NCBI GenBank assembly: GCA_001939145.1
Contig: LSRX01001163.1
Coordinates: 62,001-126,000, forward strand
DNA: 64,000 nt
Direction of reading: 5' to 3'
Source: Symbiodinium microadriaticum
Taxonomy: Eukaryota > Sar > Dinophyceae > Suessiales > Symbiodiniaceae
The translations under genes were made by a program, and so were the position numbers. The first letter of the stretch is position 1. The number at the start of each line of letters is the position of its first letter. The notes beneath the pieces were generated by a model, which searched no databases, had not been told where the DNA came from, and was given only the letters and a program-made list of their open reading frames with translations. Below, piece by piece: positions 44,122-55,142 of this stretch.

Positions 44122-44313
44122 GAGTGGCCTACGCCTGTGCTGGCTGTGGACGAAGACTGCCGCGAAAAGGCACGGAGTCAGTTGGAAACTGGCCAGGCAA
44201 AGCGGTTTGGGAACTCTTTCTGCCACCTCTTGGGTGCGCAGCACTGTTTTTTTCCTGGGAATTTGCCAACACTTGCTTCTCGATCTGCGCTCTTCTCAGC
44301 AAATGGTCTTTAG
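44122..44313 (+). CDS. Exon of an unknown gene, 63 residues
   Basis: Strong acceptor TTCCTATCTCAG at 44110-44121, then EWPTPVLAVDEDCREKARSQ and LETGQAKRFGNSFCHLL. It may continue to TAG 44313 or splice at GGTGCG after HLL (about 44229). Third positions are strongly G/C. Confidence 0.58.
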   Translation, partial: EWPTPVLAVDEDCREKARSQLETGQAKRFGNSFCHLLGAQHCFFPGNLPTLASRSALFSANGL

Positions 44314-44601
44314 TCCCACTGAACCGCCCACGTTTGGGTCCTTACAGCCGCTAAGAAAGGGAGGGAGCAGGTATGAGCCGTATGCTGAGGCCTCTCTATT
44401 TATCTATAATAGTTGCCCCGCCCACAATCCTACTCGCCACTTTCTTGATCCCTATGCAATCTGTGAAAACTGCGATTTGGGGGCTAAAACAAGAATCTTA
44501 CAAGAGATAAGGTTTCGGCAATTGGGTTCGGGCTGAGAGATTCTTTTTGAAATCCCTACCAATGTTCTATAAGAGTCCCCTCGCTTTCATTGCAAAAAGT
44601 A

Positions 44602-45161
44602 ATGCAGGCACAGCCCCTGGCCTTCACAGCCAGGGTACTGATGTCAGGTGACCCTGCTCAATTCTTCTGCTTTGGGGCCTGCACTTTAGGGTTCAGGGTT
44701 TCGGGTGCAGGGCTTATCGACATAATGGGTGCCTCCGTTCAGGTGAGGGCTGCAGGTGGAAAGCTCCAGGCGCTCTGCACATGATCGTGGCAGTCGGGGC
44801 TTCTGAACCTTACAGAAGCTACCCGTAGATTTCTCAACTCTCGAAGGTGATGTTATGCGAAATATGCTTGACTGATACTATCTCGACTGAGCAGGGCGTC
44901 TTCGAAGAAGTTAATTAAGTTCTCTGTGAGACGGCTGATACTGTACAATCGCCATAGCAGGTCGTATTCGGCACAGACTACAGCTGCAGCAGCAGCACTG
45001 CAGAACAGTCCGAAAACAGTAGTCAGTGCGCGCCAGCAAGTGACATGGCAACAGATGTGGTGCAGCAGGTCACACCATATCTGCTCAACAAATCAATCCA
45101 AAACGGACGGGAGGGTGGCGCAACTAACCATGCATTGCCCCAGAATATGGTTTCTGAATGA
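44602..45161 (+). CDS. Unknown Ser/Gln/Asn-rich protein, three exons
   Basis: Exons 44602-44647 (QAQPLAFTARVLMS; ATG or acceptor ATGCAG), 44711-44742 (LIDIMGASVQ) and 44961-45161 (FGTDYSCSSSTAEQSENSSQ, DMATDVVQQVTPYLLNKSIQ, TGA) join in phases 1 and 0 with GT donors. The first intron contains TTTAGGG-like repeats. The last exon is well supported. No domain recognised. Confidence 0.58.
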
Positions 45162-45780
45162 TCTGCAGCACTAAAGCGGTCAAAATCCACCCTCCCAGCC
45201 ATCGCTTAAGACGCAAATGACATACCCGCGGTCGCCCTCAGGTTTGTGCTTTAGGCAACCTAGCCGGTCAGCATTCCATGCACGCAGCGTGCCCGTTGAA
45301 CCGACTCTAGGGAGGTTAACATAGGGGCCTTAAACTTTTAACGCCGAGACCTTGGGAGTATGTTATAACTTATGTTCTGTGAAGATGTATAACATTTCAA
45401 CAATACAGAACCCAAAAGGAAATTATATTGCTTGAGATCCCCTTCGTAAGGGATCTTGGGCTTGTGCACCCCTCAAAGACCAGCTACCCGCAAAGAAGAT
45501 CATTGGGTCATGGGTCTCAGCTAAGTTTCCAGGAACAGTAGCACACAGTAAGTTGGCCCGGTACATGTCAAGATGTCAGTAGAAAGCGTAGAGATTAATT
45601 ATCAAGAGTCAGCAGCCGTAGGGTATTTCATATATAGAATAATTAGAAGTCTCGCTGCCACTGGGGAGGAACCGCAATTCGAATTTCACCGCTGCTCTGA
45701 ATATAACCTCCGTTGCAACTGATTCTTGCGATTGGTATAGTTCTTTCTATCAGAAGTTCATTTGATATAGTTTAATCGCA

Positions 45781-45953
45781 TCAGTACACAATAGTGTCCG
45801 GGTTAATGTTGGTAGGACCCTCGTTCTCCAGGTTGCTTCTTCGAAAGGGCTCCACGATTTTGGAACGCTGCGGAGCTGAATCTTCATGTCCACTGTGCTC
45901 CAGATTTTTGGAGCTGATGTGCCTCAAAGTGCTTTGTACACATCGCCGTGATT
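45781..45953 (-). CDS. Terminal exon, 56 residues, unknown protein
   Basis: Acceptor GCTTTTTGTTACAAACAG, then SRRCVQSTLRHISSKNLEHS, IVEPFRRSNLENEGPTNINP and TGA. The plus strand is open as well but reads less like protein. The 5' part of the gene was not found. Confidence 0.52.
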
Positions 45954-46668
45954 CTGTTTGTAACAAAAAGCTTCAGGGCGAGCTCCGAAGCCACTAACGC
46001 AGTCTCTTGCGCAGGCCCCTTCCCCAAGACCGAGACCGGTCAGTGCTACATGATGAAGGACTCTGGGAGGTTTAAGCCCTGATGTAAAGTTTTGGTCTTT
46101 GGCTTTAGAGTTAATGTGTTCAGGGCTCTTGCAGGTTGCGAAGGCATCGGCGCCATGAAAGGATCCCAGGCCCTAAGCCATAGGCAACTCATCTTCGCTC
46201 TCTGACCCTAAACTCGACATCAAGGGGCCTGCGAAGTGCTAGGGTATTCACTCAGGACTCCAGAGGCCAGTTGCCTGCCCGAGATGTGGCTAAGGTTACC
46301 CTTACAGGCTGCCGTGCTTAAACTTTGAGGGCTTTGCGGGTTATAGCGACGGTTTTACGGCTTATACTTCGTGTCTTACAGTTTAGGAGTTTTGCGGCTC
46401 GGGATTTCTATGTCTAGGGCTTTGGATTTCAGAATCAAGGCCCTCAGTAGGTCTTTAGCAATTATGAACTGAGGATTAATTTGCTTCAGCCGAAGGTGAC
46501 AGAATGATGATTCACGCAGTTCTCCGATATCCAGAGACCTTTACTCTGAGAACTTGCGAGACCCAAGTGTGCAGCCGTCGCAGCAATGCTTGCAACGATC
46601 AATATGATGGTACATAGCAACGTTAGTATCGAGCCTGCTTATCGGGCGCAAGCACATCTTAAAGATTC

Positions 46669-46914
46669 CTAAAGCCGCAACCCCCAACCCCAACTCCTAT
46701 ACGTCACGTCTTCACTCCTATACCGTAAGCTGCCTGGACCGGGGTTTCTTCGCAACGTAGGACAGGAAGGTAGTAGAGCCCAAAGGGTCCTAGGTACTGT
46801 TATGGGGGATACTTTCCCAAATCATAACAGTAATTCCTAATATAGAAACCCCACATTCTACTATATAGGTACTTTGGACCCGTTGGGGAGTGCTTCAGGG
46901 TCGCTTCGTGGTGC
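46669..46914 (-). CDS. Two exons separated by an introner
   Basis: Exon 46914-46873 (HHEATLKHSPTGP, acceptor AAAAAAG) joins in phase 2 to 46789-46669 (TLWALLPSCPTLRRNPGPGS, then SEDVTYRSWGWGLRL, TAG). Donor GTACCT and acceptor ACCTAG are the element ends. The second exon has weaker composition. Confidence 0.48.
46790..46872. mobile_element. Introner, 83-bp GT-AG intron
   Basis: The outer arms GGGTCCTAGGTAC and GTACTTTGGACCC are inverse copies spanning the splice sites. Confidence 0.68.
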
Positions 46915-47120
46915 CTTTTTTGGTTTGAAGTGGCTATCTTGCCCTGTCTCCACAACCCTAAACTTCAACCCCAAACCCCTAAGGGCTTAGGATGTCGTTA
47001 TGCAGGGAACCACGTCTATATCATTTCATATTGCCCTGCATGTTGCAGAGTGGCTCGCGGATTGATGCATTCTGGGCGATTACAAGCCATGCTGTCTGTA
47101 AGTAGCCTAACGTAACCTAG

Positions 47121-47331
47121 CCGTCGTAACAACTACCACGTGGCCTCACGGGGCTTCACTAAATACTACGCTTACAGCTCGAATTCTTCGGACTCCTTCC
47201 AACCACCGGGTTCTACCGGAAGCTCGCATATGCGATCGTCCGGCCTCCACCGGACTCAACCGTCAATCCCGAAGCTTGATCCCGAATACCAGAGGGAACG
47301 ATCCCTCCCCGAACTGTCCGTCAGCCCTTAG
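47121..47331 (+). CDS. Terminal exon, 69 residues, Ser/Pro-rich
   Basis: The acceptor is AACCTAG (telomere-like). The frame starts RRNNYHVASRGFTKYYAYSS, continues SIPKLDPEYQRERSLPELSV and ends TAG. Low complexity and phospho-site-like Ser clusters; no family recognised. Confidence 0.48.
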
Positions 47332-47716
47332 ACGAAGCCCGGCTTCCCTCCAGAAGCCCTGAAACCCACCCTCCCAGACTCCGGTGAAAGGCGACCCTAA
47401 AAAAAGACACTCTCGAAGCGGCCTCAGGATGACTCCAGCTGCTTCTTGGCTTCCTGCGGCTTGGATTTCGAGGGGGGGTTTTGGGGTTTCGGCCTGTAGC
47501 CTTGTTGTGGGTTTATGGGGCTTTTTGCCTCCCACTTCTGGGGCTTTGGGGTTTATAGAACTTTTTCTGGGGTTTCGGCGTTTAGGGTTCTGGTTTTGAG
47601 GTTTTGAAGTCTTCGAGGTTTTCGAGCTGGGGTGATCAAGGGGGTTTGGGGTTTTAGGGCCTGAGCCATGAGCCACTTAGGAGCAGGAAGCGAGGCATAT
47701 CTATAAACCCTAAACC

Positions 47717-48046
47717 CTAAACCCTAAAGAGAGACATTTGTGAAGTCCGGAAGAAGGCTGAGATTCCGTTGGCACTTCTGTGAACCACTCGCTTTGCTTT
47801 GAACCAGATGCTGAACCCAGAGTCTGATCCAAGAGACACTGTAAGCCCTAGCCGCTGCCAACCCTGATGTCGGGGCCTTAAGAATTGGAATAGACTTGGG
47901 TTGTCTTTGATAGTATAATTGTAATAAGAAGCCCCCCAAAATAATAGAGGTAATTATTGAGGCCACTATATGAAACCGATGACCAGCATCAGAACCGTCC
48001 TGCGCAGTGCAGCCCTTGGCCGTAGCAGCGATGCTGATGAACTCAC
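47717..48046 (-). CDS. Unknown protein, last two exons around an introner
   Basis: Exon 48046-47967 (acceptor CCTGCCTGCTCAG; EFISIAATAKGCTAQDGSDA, GHRFHI) joins in phase 0 to 47863-47717 (WQRLGLTVSLGSDSGFSIWF, KAKRVVHRSANGISAFFRTS, then TAG). The last three codons, AGG GTT TAG, are telomere-like repeat. One of the best-supported models here. Function unknown. Confidence 0.68.
47864..47966. mobile_element. Introner, 103-bp GT-AG intron
   Basis: CGGGGCCTTAAGAATTGGAAT and inverted TAATTATTGAGGCCACTATA belong to the GGGGCCTTAA family; donor GTGGCC and acceptor GACATCAG lie at the element edges. Confidence 0.72.
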
Positions 48047-48062
48047 CTGAGCAGGCAGGGCA

Positions 48063-48190
48063 TAGGGGTTTAGGGTTTAGGGGTTCAGGGTTTAGGGGTT
48101 CAGGGTTTACGCTCTCACGACTCGGACATGCCAGGGTTCATGGTTTAGGGGTTTAGGGGTTTATAGGGTTTAGGGGTTTATGGGTTTAGA
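48063..48190 (+). repeat. TTTAGGG telomere-like tract
   Basis: About a dozen TTTAGGG(G) units, broken at 48107-48140 by a unique piece resembling the coding end at 61489-61536. Confidence 0.85.
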
Positions 48191-48225
48191 GGGCATAAGC
48201 TGCAAACCTTTGTAGGATTTCGCAG

Positions 48226-48393
48226 CTTTGGTGCTAGTGTTTGCGGCAATACCACGGGAAGTCTAGCCAGTCTAGCATGTTCCCTTTTATGGTGGGTGAT
48301 GCAACTACGCCAGGTGAATCAGGGGAGCTTGAAGTCTGGCACGCGCAGACACACACACACACACACGCACGCGCGCACACACACACACACACG

Positions 48394-48424
<31 letters not shown>

Positions 48425-48611
48425 GCACACACACACACACACACACCCCGACCGAGAGACAAATTCTCCCTGTCGTTTATACGTAAACGAACCACCCCTG
48501 ATCCTGCAGCTCATTGTGCACAAGAAGCACACCATGCATGGAGTTGGAATGGAGGAAGCCAACAATGACAAGGCAGTACTCAGTAGCCAAGCATTTGGCC
48601 ACTACGATTAA
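48226..48611 (+). CDS. Unknown protein, last two exons
   Basis: Exon 48226-48313 (FGASVCGNTTGSLASLACSL, LWWVMQLRQ; acceptor TTTCGCAG, donor CAG-GTGAAT) joins in phase 0 to 48510-48611 (LIVHKKHTMHGVGMEEANND, KAVLSSQAFGHYD, TAA; acceptor ATCCTGCAG). The first exon may hold a membrane segment. The intron is mostly the CA/CG microsatellite. Confidence 0.6.
48349..48448 (+). repeat. (CA)n/(CG)n microsatellite within an intron
   Basis: CA runs with CGCGCG blocks, about 100 bp. Confidence 0.92.
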
Positions 48612-48801
48612 ACCCTGAGCCCTCGGTCAAAACGGCGCCAAAACTGAATTCACGGTCGACCCGCCAGCAGGACACGCGACTTGAGCAACAAGGCACAAAC
48701 ACTGCAACTACGGATCCCTAGCGACAACCCTAAACCCCAAAGCACCAAACCCAAAACTCAAAAAACTACCCTCCGACACCCGAACTCCCTCCCAAACTTA
48801 G

Positions 48802-48886
48802 GCCACCCGAAGCCGTCAGCATTGAGGCTTTCGGCACGTTGGTTAAGAATAGAGCTGAAGCGGCGGAATTCCCGATGCCACACTAA
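48802..48886 (+). CDS. Terminal exon, 27 residues
   Basis: Acceptor TCCCAAACTTAG, then PPEAVSIEAFGTLVKNRAEA, AEFPMPH and TAA, with good third-position bias. The upstream exon is unknown. Confidence 0.5.
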
Positions 48887-48979
48887 CAAGCTTCAAGCGA
48901 ACCCTTCGTGTGCTACAGAAGTTGGGGTACCAGAGCCCTGGTCCTACAAGAGGTCCTGTTTAGGGTTTAGGTTTCTGTC

Positions 48980-49064
48980 CCTTTGTGCCAGGAGGCTCTT
49001 TTGGAGGGCCTTCTGCACAATCTCGGTGGCCTTGTCGCTCTTGAGTCTCTTCATGATGCCAACC
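48980..49064 (-). CDS. Charged helical exon, 28 codons
   Basis: Acceptor CTCTAAG, then VGIMKRLKSDKATEIVQKAL, QKSLLAQR and a GA donor (AGG-GACAG) or another nearby boundary. Rich in Lys/Gln with G/C third positions; probably an amphipathic helix. Confidence 0.5.
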
Positions 49065-49289
49065 CTTAGAGACAGTGGCGTGGGGGTCTTGAAGGCACGT
49101 GGTAAACAGGTTGATTATCAGCAGAGCTTTCGGTATCATAGTTGTGCCCTACTTGCTACAAATATCCCCTTCTTATGGCCTACTCACTACGTGTCATGGG
49201 TCTCCAAATATGGATTTAGGGCTAAGTACAAAGCTTACGCAACAGAAGTTTTCAGGCTTCCCAGAACCTAACTCACCACGCAGAATGAA

Positions 49290-49480
49290 TGTGGGGGCTT
49301 TGATGATTAGAATGTGACTTTGGGGTACAATATACTCTACTCTACTCTACTCTACTCTACTGTACTATGCTACTATACTATGCTATACTATACACTCTAC
49401 TGTCTACTAAATCATAGAAACTAAAACGCTTCTACGCTATGCTACATTTAACATTTATATTATACTCATCAAGTTAGTTA
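49290..49480. mobile_element. Element of the GGGGCCTTA family expanded by a CTACT microsatellite
   Basis: It starts GGGGGCTTTGATGATTAGAATGTG and continues TTTGGGGTACAATATACT like family members, then runs into (CTACT)n and CTATACTA repeats to about 49400. The right end is degraded (CATCAAGTTAGTTA). Confidence 0.5.
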
Positions 49481-49489
49481 CAAAGTGAG

Positions 49490-49573
49490 GATCAGGGAGT
49501 GCTTCCGCCTGGCAAGCTTTCAGGGCCCCCGTCTGCAGGTTGCCCTTGAAGGCTATGCTCGGCGTTTTGCCCT
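49490..49573 (+). CDS. 28-codon exon, unknown protein
   Basis: It follows AGTGAG and encodes IRECFRLASFQGPRLQVALE and GYARRFA, ending at a consensus GTAAGT donor (49574). Upstream is the expanded element at 49290-49480, probably its intron. Confidence 0.55.
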
Positions 49574-50089
49574 GTAAGTGTGGGGTTCAACGGGCTTCGA
49601 AGGTGTATCCGACTTTTGGGGGCCTCCGAAGGACACTAACCTACTCCTTTGCAGGGTGTGGGGATACCTGCCCAAAAGAGCCCCACCCCTTTGATTGATA
49701 AACATAACTGAAGATATCGTGGAGTCCTTGGTGTGACCCCTAGCAGTAGCATATAACCTGAATACGGCATGTTGTGCCCTTTCGGCACTTGAGGCCTCAA
49801 GCTAGTCTGCCTGTAACATCAATGCTCACTGCAGCTTCGGGGCAGGAGAGACCACCCTAGCTTTTTGTTGTCGTCACTGGAGACGAACGTCTGGAGGGCT
49901 TTGAGAACAACCTGCAGCAGCACTGTCTCATCTCAGGCCATTGAGGGGTCTTTTGGGGATATCTACCTTAGCAGCATCCACTGCCAGTTTGGGAACCTGC
50001 TTTGCGTATGCAAATCATAGGTATGTGCACACACACAGAGACATAACCATGCGTGCATGCACACACACAGTTACAAACACATTCAGTCA

Positions 50090-51150
50090 TTATTCATGCG
50101 TTCCAACTCCTTACATTACATCCCACCCACCTATTTCCATTTTGCTCCATTTCATTCCATTCTGTTTCATTCCGTCTCGTTCCATTTCGTTTCACTTCAC
50201 TCCGTTTCATTCTGTTTCGTTCAATTTCATTCGACTCCAATCCATGTTATATCATTTCGTTCCACTGCTTTCATTTCATTCATGCCGTTCGTTTCACTCA
50301 TTCTATCAGTGCATCCATCCATCCATCCGTCCCTCCATCCATCCATCCATCCATCCAGGCATGCAGCTCATTTCGTTGGTTCATTTCTTCATTGCATATC
50401 ATATCATTCATTGGTCATGCATTCGTGGGTTCGTTATTCAACCCATTTCATTCATTCATCCATTCATTCATGTCGTTCATTCCATTCATTCATTCATCCA
50501 TCCATTCATTCATTCACTTCATTGCTTTCCTTTCATTTCATTCATTTCATTCATTTATTGATTCATTCAATCATTCGTTCAATCAATTCATTGAATCATT
50601 GATTCATTTTTCATTCGTTCATTCATTCATTCACTCACTCATTCCATTCATGATTCATTTCCTTTCATTTCGTTCCACTCATTCTTTGATTCGACCATCC
50701 ATTCACGCTTTCATTCATTTCACTCATTCATGTCATTCATTCATTCCTTCATTCCAATCCCATTCCCATTTCCATTTCACTTCTTATCATTCCGCTCCAT
50801 TCCCTGCATTCATTCATTCGTTCATGTCGTTCTTACATTAACCAACTAGTTACTTATTTCTTTTCTTTCGTGCATTCATTCATTCCTTGATTCATTCATT
50901 CATTCATTCATTCATTCATTCATGCACTCATGCTATTCATTCGTTCCTTCCTTCAGTCACCCCATCGATCTCATTTCATGTCATGGCATTCCATCCATGC
51001 ACCCATCCTTCCTTCTTTGTTTGCTCCTTTTCGTTTCATCTCATTCCATTTCATTCTACTATTTCTGCCGACTTTCGTTGCACTCGTGCATACACACATC
51101 AATCCTTCCTTCCTTCCTTCTTTCCTTCCTTCCATGCATCCATCCATCCT
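50090..51150 (+). repeat. Degenerate ATTC/ATTTC/CATC satellite, about 1.1 kb
   Basis: CATTCATT, TTCATTTC, CCATCCAT and TTCCTTCC units without exact register. It creates long open frames of Phe/His/Ser/Ile (up to 262 codons) that are not genes. Confidence 0.9.
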
Positions 51151-52514
51151 AAAGCAAACTATCTACCCTATAGCCAAGCTAACATGCTACATCATATGCG
51201 CACACATAGTGTTACACATCCGTACTTTGTTCGCAGGGTTCAAAGATGCATAACACTCTCAAACAGAAACAAACGATGTACGTGTACACACGCGCTTGCA
51301 TAAGTATATGCAGCACATATATTTGCATAAACGCACAGGTCGGATGTGCAATAAACACCGGCTACATACCCGTGCATGTGCACACAAGCATGGCCACATG
51401 TCGAATTCGTCTACATGAGCGACGAAGCAAGACTACCCATCATGGATTCACATGTGGTTGGATTAATTCTTGGTTTCCTGCACGGAACCCTTACATTCAT
51501 CCAGCCTGGATGCTCAAACGAATCGGTCGGCATAAGTTTTCTGCCCATGCACGACATGCATAGATTCTCGTCGATATCAAACAATGGTGTGCTTTGTGTG
51601 TGTGTGTGTGTGTGAGTGTGTGTGTGTGTGTGTGTCTGTCTGTCTGTCTCCGTGTGCCTCTGCGTGCCTGTGAACGTGTGTGCAAGAGAGCAGCTAGCTC
51701 ATGAACACGACCGCGTAAACAACAAGTCTATGTACACATATGTTGTGTATATATTATACACAGATATAGAAGTGCATGTGTTGGTTTGCTTCTTCATGCA
51801 AGATATACACATTTCAGGAACTCTGCACGACAGTGCACAAATTTGTGTGCATGCATGCGCCCAGCCAAGTTGATGCTTGCAGGTGCAAGGGTTTAGGGTT
51901 TACTGCATGAGTTCTCTTTTGCCTCTCGCCTGGCAAGGACGACGAACGCATGGCAGGGGGTAACCGGAAGGATCAACCCTAAAGCCCGTTGAAACTGGGC
52001 TTGCATTCACCAACTACATCCTGAACCCTGTCTCTCTCTCTCACAGGTGCTCGAAGCGTCAGACCTGGAACCTTAAACCCTGAATCCCCAAACCCAAAAC
52101 CTGATAAGGCTGCAGATCTTGTCGGTTCTGGCCTAAGGCCTACCTGTTGGCCCAGCAACCTACAATCTCGAGGGCCACAGTATGGGCTAAGTACAGGAAT
52201 GGGCTCTTAACCTATTATGCTGTAGGGCTTCGGCCTACCTGTAGGGCTTGAGGTTTACTGCTTGAGACTTCAACCTTTAGTAATCGTACATCCCGTGTCA
52301 CTCCGCCGGATCCTGTGTGCCAGGGTGTCTTGGCATGTTCAACAGTGAGCGTGCAGGGGTCTACGGCTTTACTCAATGAATGGTAAGTTTAGGTTTCGGC
52401 TTATTTAGTCACAGTCCCAGATAAATCCATATAATCGCTTATAGAACCATTACAGACACCATATCCTTTGTAGGCCCCCTGCAAATCCCCTACAGGACCC
52501 GTCACCCCAAAAGC
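51151..52514. other. No supported gene; (TG)n microsatellite
   Basis: (TG)n with TGTC units at 51594-51655; telomere-like units near 51890 and 52075. Nothing else supported. Confidence 0.45.
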
Positions 52515-52630
52515 CTTCAAGCGCTGCTCCCAAGGAACGACGTTGAAGCCGTCACCCAGCATCAGGAGCCGAGCAAAAAGCGAGTGGACAAAGACGTCTG
52601 CGGTGGGCGTGTCCATCCTCGGGGACGACC
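52515..52630 (-). CDS. 38-codon exon, unknown protein
   Basis: Acceptor AACACACAAG, then SSPRMDTPTADVFVHSLFAR, LLMLGDGFNVVPWEQRLK and AAG-GC (GC donor). Third positions are strongly G/C. Phase 1 in, phase 0 out. Confidence 0.58.
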
Positions 52631-52955
52631 CTTGTGTGTTTTTGGCTTTACGGATAAGGCGGTTAAGGTTTATTGTGGGTTCCTTAAAGGGTTCTCGGCC
52701 GTGGGGAGGGGCCCTTAATTCAGGGTCCTGAGGGCCGGTCGACATGCTGAGATTGTCTCTGAACCCCTACAGTGGGAGTTTATAAAGTTTACCATTCCTG
52801 AAGCAGGCCGCCGAAGACTGCGCTTCTGCGGACATAGTTCCATAATGCACTTAGAGCCTGGGGTCTGCCGCACCTTGAGAACTGCGTTCAGCATGCCTGC
52901 TGGGCTTGCCTGGCGAAGCAGCAGAAACCCTGTAACATCCCCATACTTTCACTAT

Positions 52956-53157
52956 TTATGAGGCCCCCTCAGAAAGCGCAAGGCTCTTGTGAGGGATACA
53001 CCATCGTCTGTGGGGTTGCAAAGAATGAAGTTGCCGCTTCCGGAAACGCTGAGGACACTGCATGCCAGGCTTCTTAGAAGGGGCTGGAAACAATTCCAAC
53101 ATCCCAATAGGACATCGTTCCTTAACGAGGGCCCTCATCACGGGCGTTGACAGTATC
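52956..53157 (-). CDS. Terminal exon, 66 residues
   Basis: Acceptor TTGTGTTTAAG, then PVMRALVKERCPIGMLELFP, FRKRQLHSLQPHRRWCIPHK and TAA. Composition is moderate. Confidence 0.42.
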
Positions 53158-53638
53158 CTTAAACACAACCTACTTCCTCAAATAGCGACCGAGACTTGGA
53201 CCATGCAATGAGGAAATCGGGACTAAAGGCCTCATATACATCCAGACACCCTGGACACCAGCACCTTCCTAAATCTTGAACCCCCAAAAGCCCAAAGCTG
53301 CAAACCGACACACCTCAGAACCCCAAGTGAACACGTGCAGCCTAGCATCTTCATGTCAGGGAGACTGGCAAGGCTGTTGGTGAGGCTGTCCTTCGGCATC
53401 GCTTGAGAAAGACAGAGATCTGTGTCGCTTTAAGACCACTACTTATGCTAACCACTGCCATGATTGTCGTCATCTTCACTCAATCTTATTTACTTCTTCT
53501 CGCTACACCCTAATGCCTGAACAAACTGGGATGTTTCTGGGCACAGGTCTTCCGGGTTTAGGGCTCCTGGGCTTGGGTAGGGCTACGTGCTCTCAGGAAT
53601 TAGGGTTTAAGGCCCCTTGCTGCACTCAAGCCCTGCAG

Positions 53639-53746
53639 CGGCACTGCTTGCTGCCAGTGCTGCAAGCCTTAGGCATTCCCAAACACACACCAAAAGAGGA
53701 AGCATTCAGTCACTGCACATGCACCATGCACAACTGCAAGCCCTAA
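53639..53746 (+). CDS. Terminal exon, 35 residues
   Basis: Acceptor GCCCTGCAG, then RHCLLPVLQALGIPKHTPKE, a Cys/His-rich tail (FSHCTCTMHNCKP) and TAA. The stop is in AAGCCCTAA, a telomere-like unit. Confidence 0.4.
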   Translation, partial: RHCLLPVLQALGIPKHTPKEEAFSHCTCTMHNCKP

Positions 53747-53956
53747 TCTTAGCTTTGGGCAGGATGGTCGGGTGAACCCTGCAGCCCGAAACCCCCAAGA
53801 GCTCGCTTCCTTCACTTTAATTTTGAAACCCTTACACAACCCTTATCGAGCCGGTGCATGCCACTGATACAACCCCCCATAGAACATCCCATTATAGAAC
53901 CCTTTCGAAGCCCTTGCAGAACAGCCTTTCGGATCCCGTGTAGAGCGTAGAGCCCA

Positions 53957-54074
53957 TTAGAAACGAAAGACCATGAACCCTTGGTAGTGCCGGTCCTTGA
54001 GCATGTCCCAAGGAATGAGCCGTCTTCGCACGAGCTCAACCATGACCTGGTCGTGGACAGCTGCTTCAGGATCT
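53957..54074 (-). CDS. Terminal exon, 38 residues
   Basis: Acceptor ACTTGCAAG, then DPEAAVHDQVMVELVRRRLI, PWDMLKDRHYQGFMVFRF and TAA, with strong G/C third positions. Overlapping frame 53812-54147 is the shadow. No family recognised. Confidence 0.58.
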
Positions 54075-54260
54075 CTTGCAAGTGTAATGATGTAATGCCT
54101 TTGGAAGTCTTTTGTGCCTTTTGCAAGTCTAAAAATTCATTATACAAGGAACCCAGAGGCTCTACAGACCCTTAAGCCCTCAAGCTCCTGAACCCTGCAA
54201 GGCTGCAAAAGCCAAGTCGAATCCTTGCAGGAGCCCTTAAAGGAAGCCTTGCGGGAGTCC

Positions 54261-54486
54261 TTAAAGGAGCCCTGAACCCTGAACCAACAGGGTCTCTTAA
54301 TGTAGGGGCTTTGTAATAATTACCTGTACTGTTTTGGCGGGGTTCCTTATTGTAAGTATAGTATAATATGCACTGAAACCCTATGCTACTTATGAAGGCC
54401 CCTATCTTACTTTCCTGGAAGGGCCCGGCCTGGGCCGTGACGTCCTGCTTGTTCGGGTCCTTGGCGATGGCACGGAGGTTCGGGGT
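54261..54486 (-). CDS. Unknown protein, last two exons around an introner
   Basis: Exon 54486-54411 (acceptor GCCCTAAG, telomere-like; PNLRAIAKDPNKQDVTAQAG, PFQE; G or C at nearly every third position) has donor GTAAGA. Phase 1 joins 54295-54261 (KTLLVQGSGLL, TAA). The first exon is very secure; the short last one is provisional. Confidence 0.6.
54296..54410. mobile_element. Introner, 115-bp GT-AG intron
   Basis: GTAAGATAGGGGCCTTCATA at one side and inverted CTTAATGTAGGGGCTTTGTA at the other; both splice sites lie in the repeats. Confidence 0.7.
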
Positions 54487-54687
54487 CTTAGGGCTTTTCG
54501 GGTTTAGGGCCAGTTTAGGAGCTCCAGGGTGTAGGCTCCGGCGTTGCAGAGGTGCGCCCAAGAACACACATCTGTAAGAACCGGGGCTCTTCCAAGTCAC
54601 GGCGTGCGACTTAGGATGTCGTGATGAGGATTTACAGTTCAGGGCTTAGAGGATGTTTGGTTCGAAAAAATTGTCGGCTTCACAAAG

Positions 54688-54886
54688 AGTCTAAACCTTC
54701 AAAATGGACAACACTACATGAACGCTACATGAACATGAGCTATCACCTGATGCCGCTGAGCTTGTATATCGACGTAGGCTCTACCCCTAAACCCCAAACC
54801 CTGAACCTAAGACCCTTTTTGCATCTGGTTTGCAGCGACTCAACCAGGACAGAAACAAGAGGCACTCGCGAAACCTAAGACCCTAA
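54688..54886 (+). CDS. Unknown protein, last two exons
   Basis: Exon 54688-54773 (SKWTTLHERYMNMSYHLMPL, SLYID, donor GTAGGC) joins in phase 0 to 54836-54886 (RLNQDRNKRHSRNLRP, TAA; acceptor GCATCTGGTTTGCAG). The final CTA AGA CCC TAA is telomere-like repeat, as is part of the intron. Confidence 0.55.
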
Positions 54887-55030
54887 ATCCTAAAACCCGG
54901 AACCTTGAACCTTACATCCTAAACCCTAAACCTAAAACCCCAAATCCTAAACCCCCTGAACCCTAAACCTAAAACCCTAAACCCTCGAAACCCTAAACCC
55001 GGAACCTTGAACCTTACACCCTCAACCTTG
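54876..55030 (+). repeat. CCCTAAA telomere-like tract
   Basis: More than fifteen CCCTAAA-type units with CCCTGAA and CCTTGAA variants, starting inside the previous coding exon. Confidence 0.88.
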
Positions 55031-55042
55031 AACCGTATTCAG

Positions 55043-55142
55043 CCCTGACGTTCGAGAGCATCGACCCTCGGTTCGTGGGGCTTCCACAAACTCTAAGCGC
55101 CCCCAAACTGCAGAGCTTAGGAGTACACTTCGAGCCTTCAGG
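55043..55142 (+). CDS. 32-codon exon framed by inverted telomere-like tracts
   Basis: Acceptor GTATTCAG, then LTFESIDPRFVGLPQTLSAP and KLQSLGVHFEPS; the putative donor GTTTAG is the first unit of the following TTTAGGG tract. Phase 1 in, phase 2 out. Product unknown. Confidence 0.48.

Noticed and set aside
50053-50841. 262-codon plus-strand open frame, and overlapping 206- and 181-codon frames
   Set aside because: Composed of Phe/His/Ser/Ile from ATTC-type satellite DNA; no domain, no coding bias.
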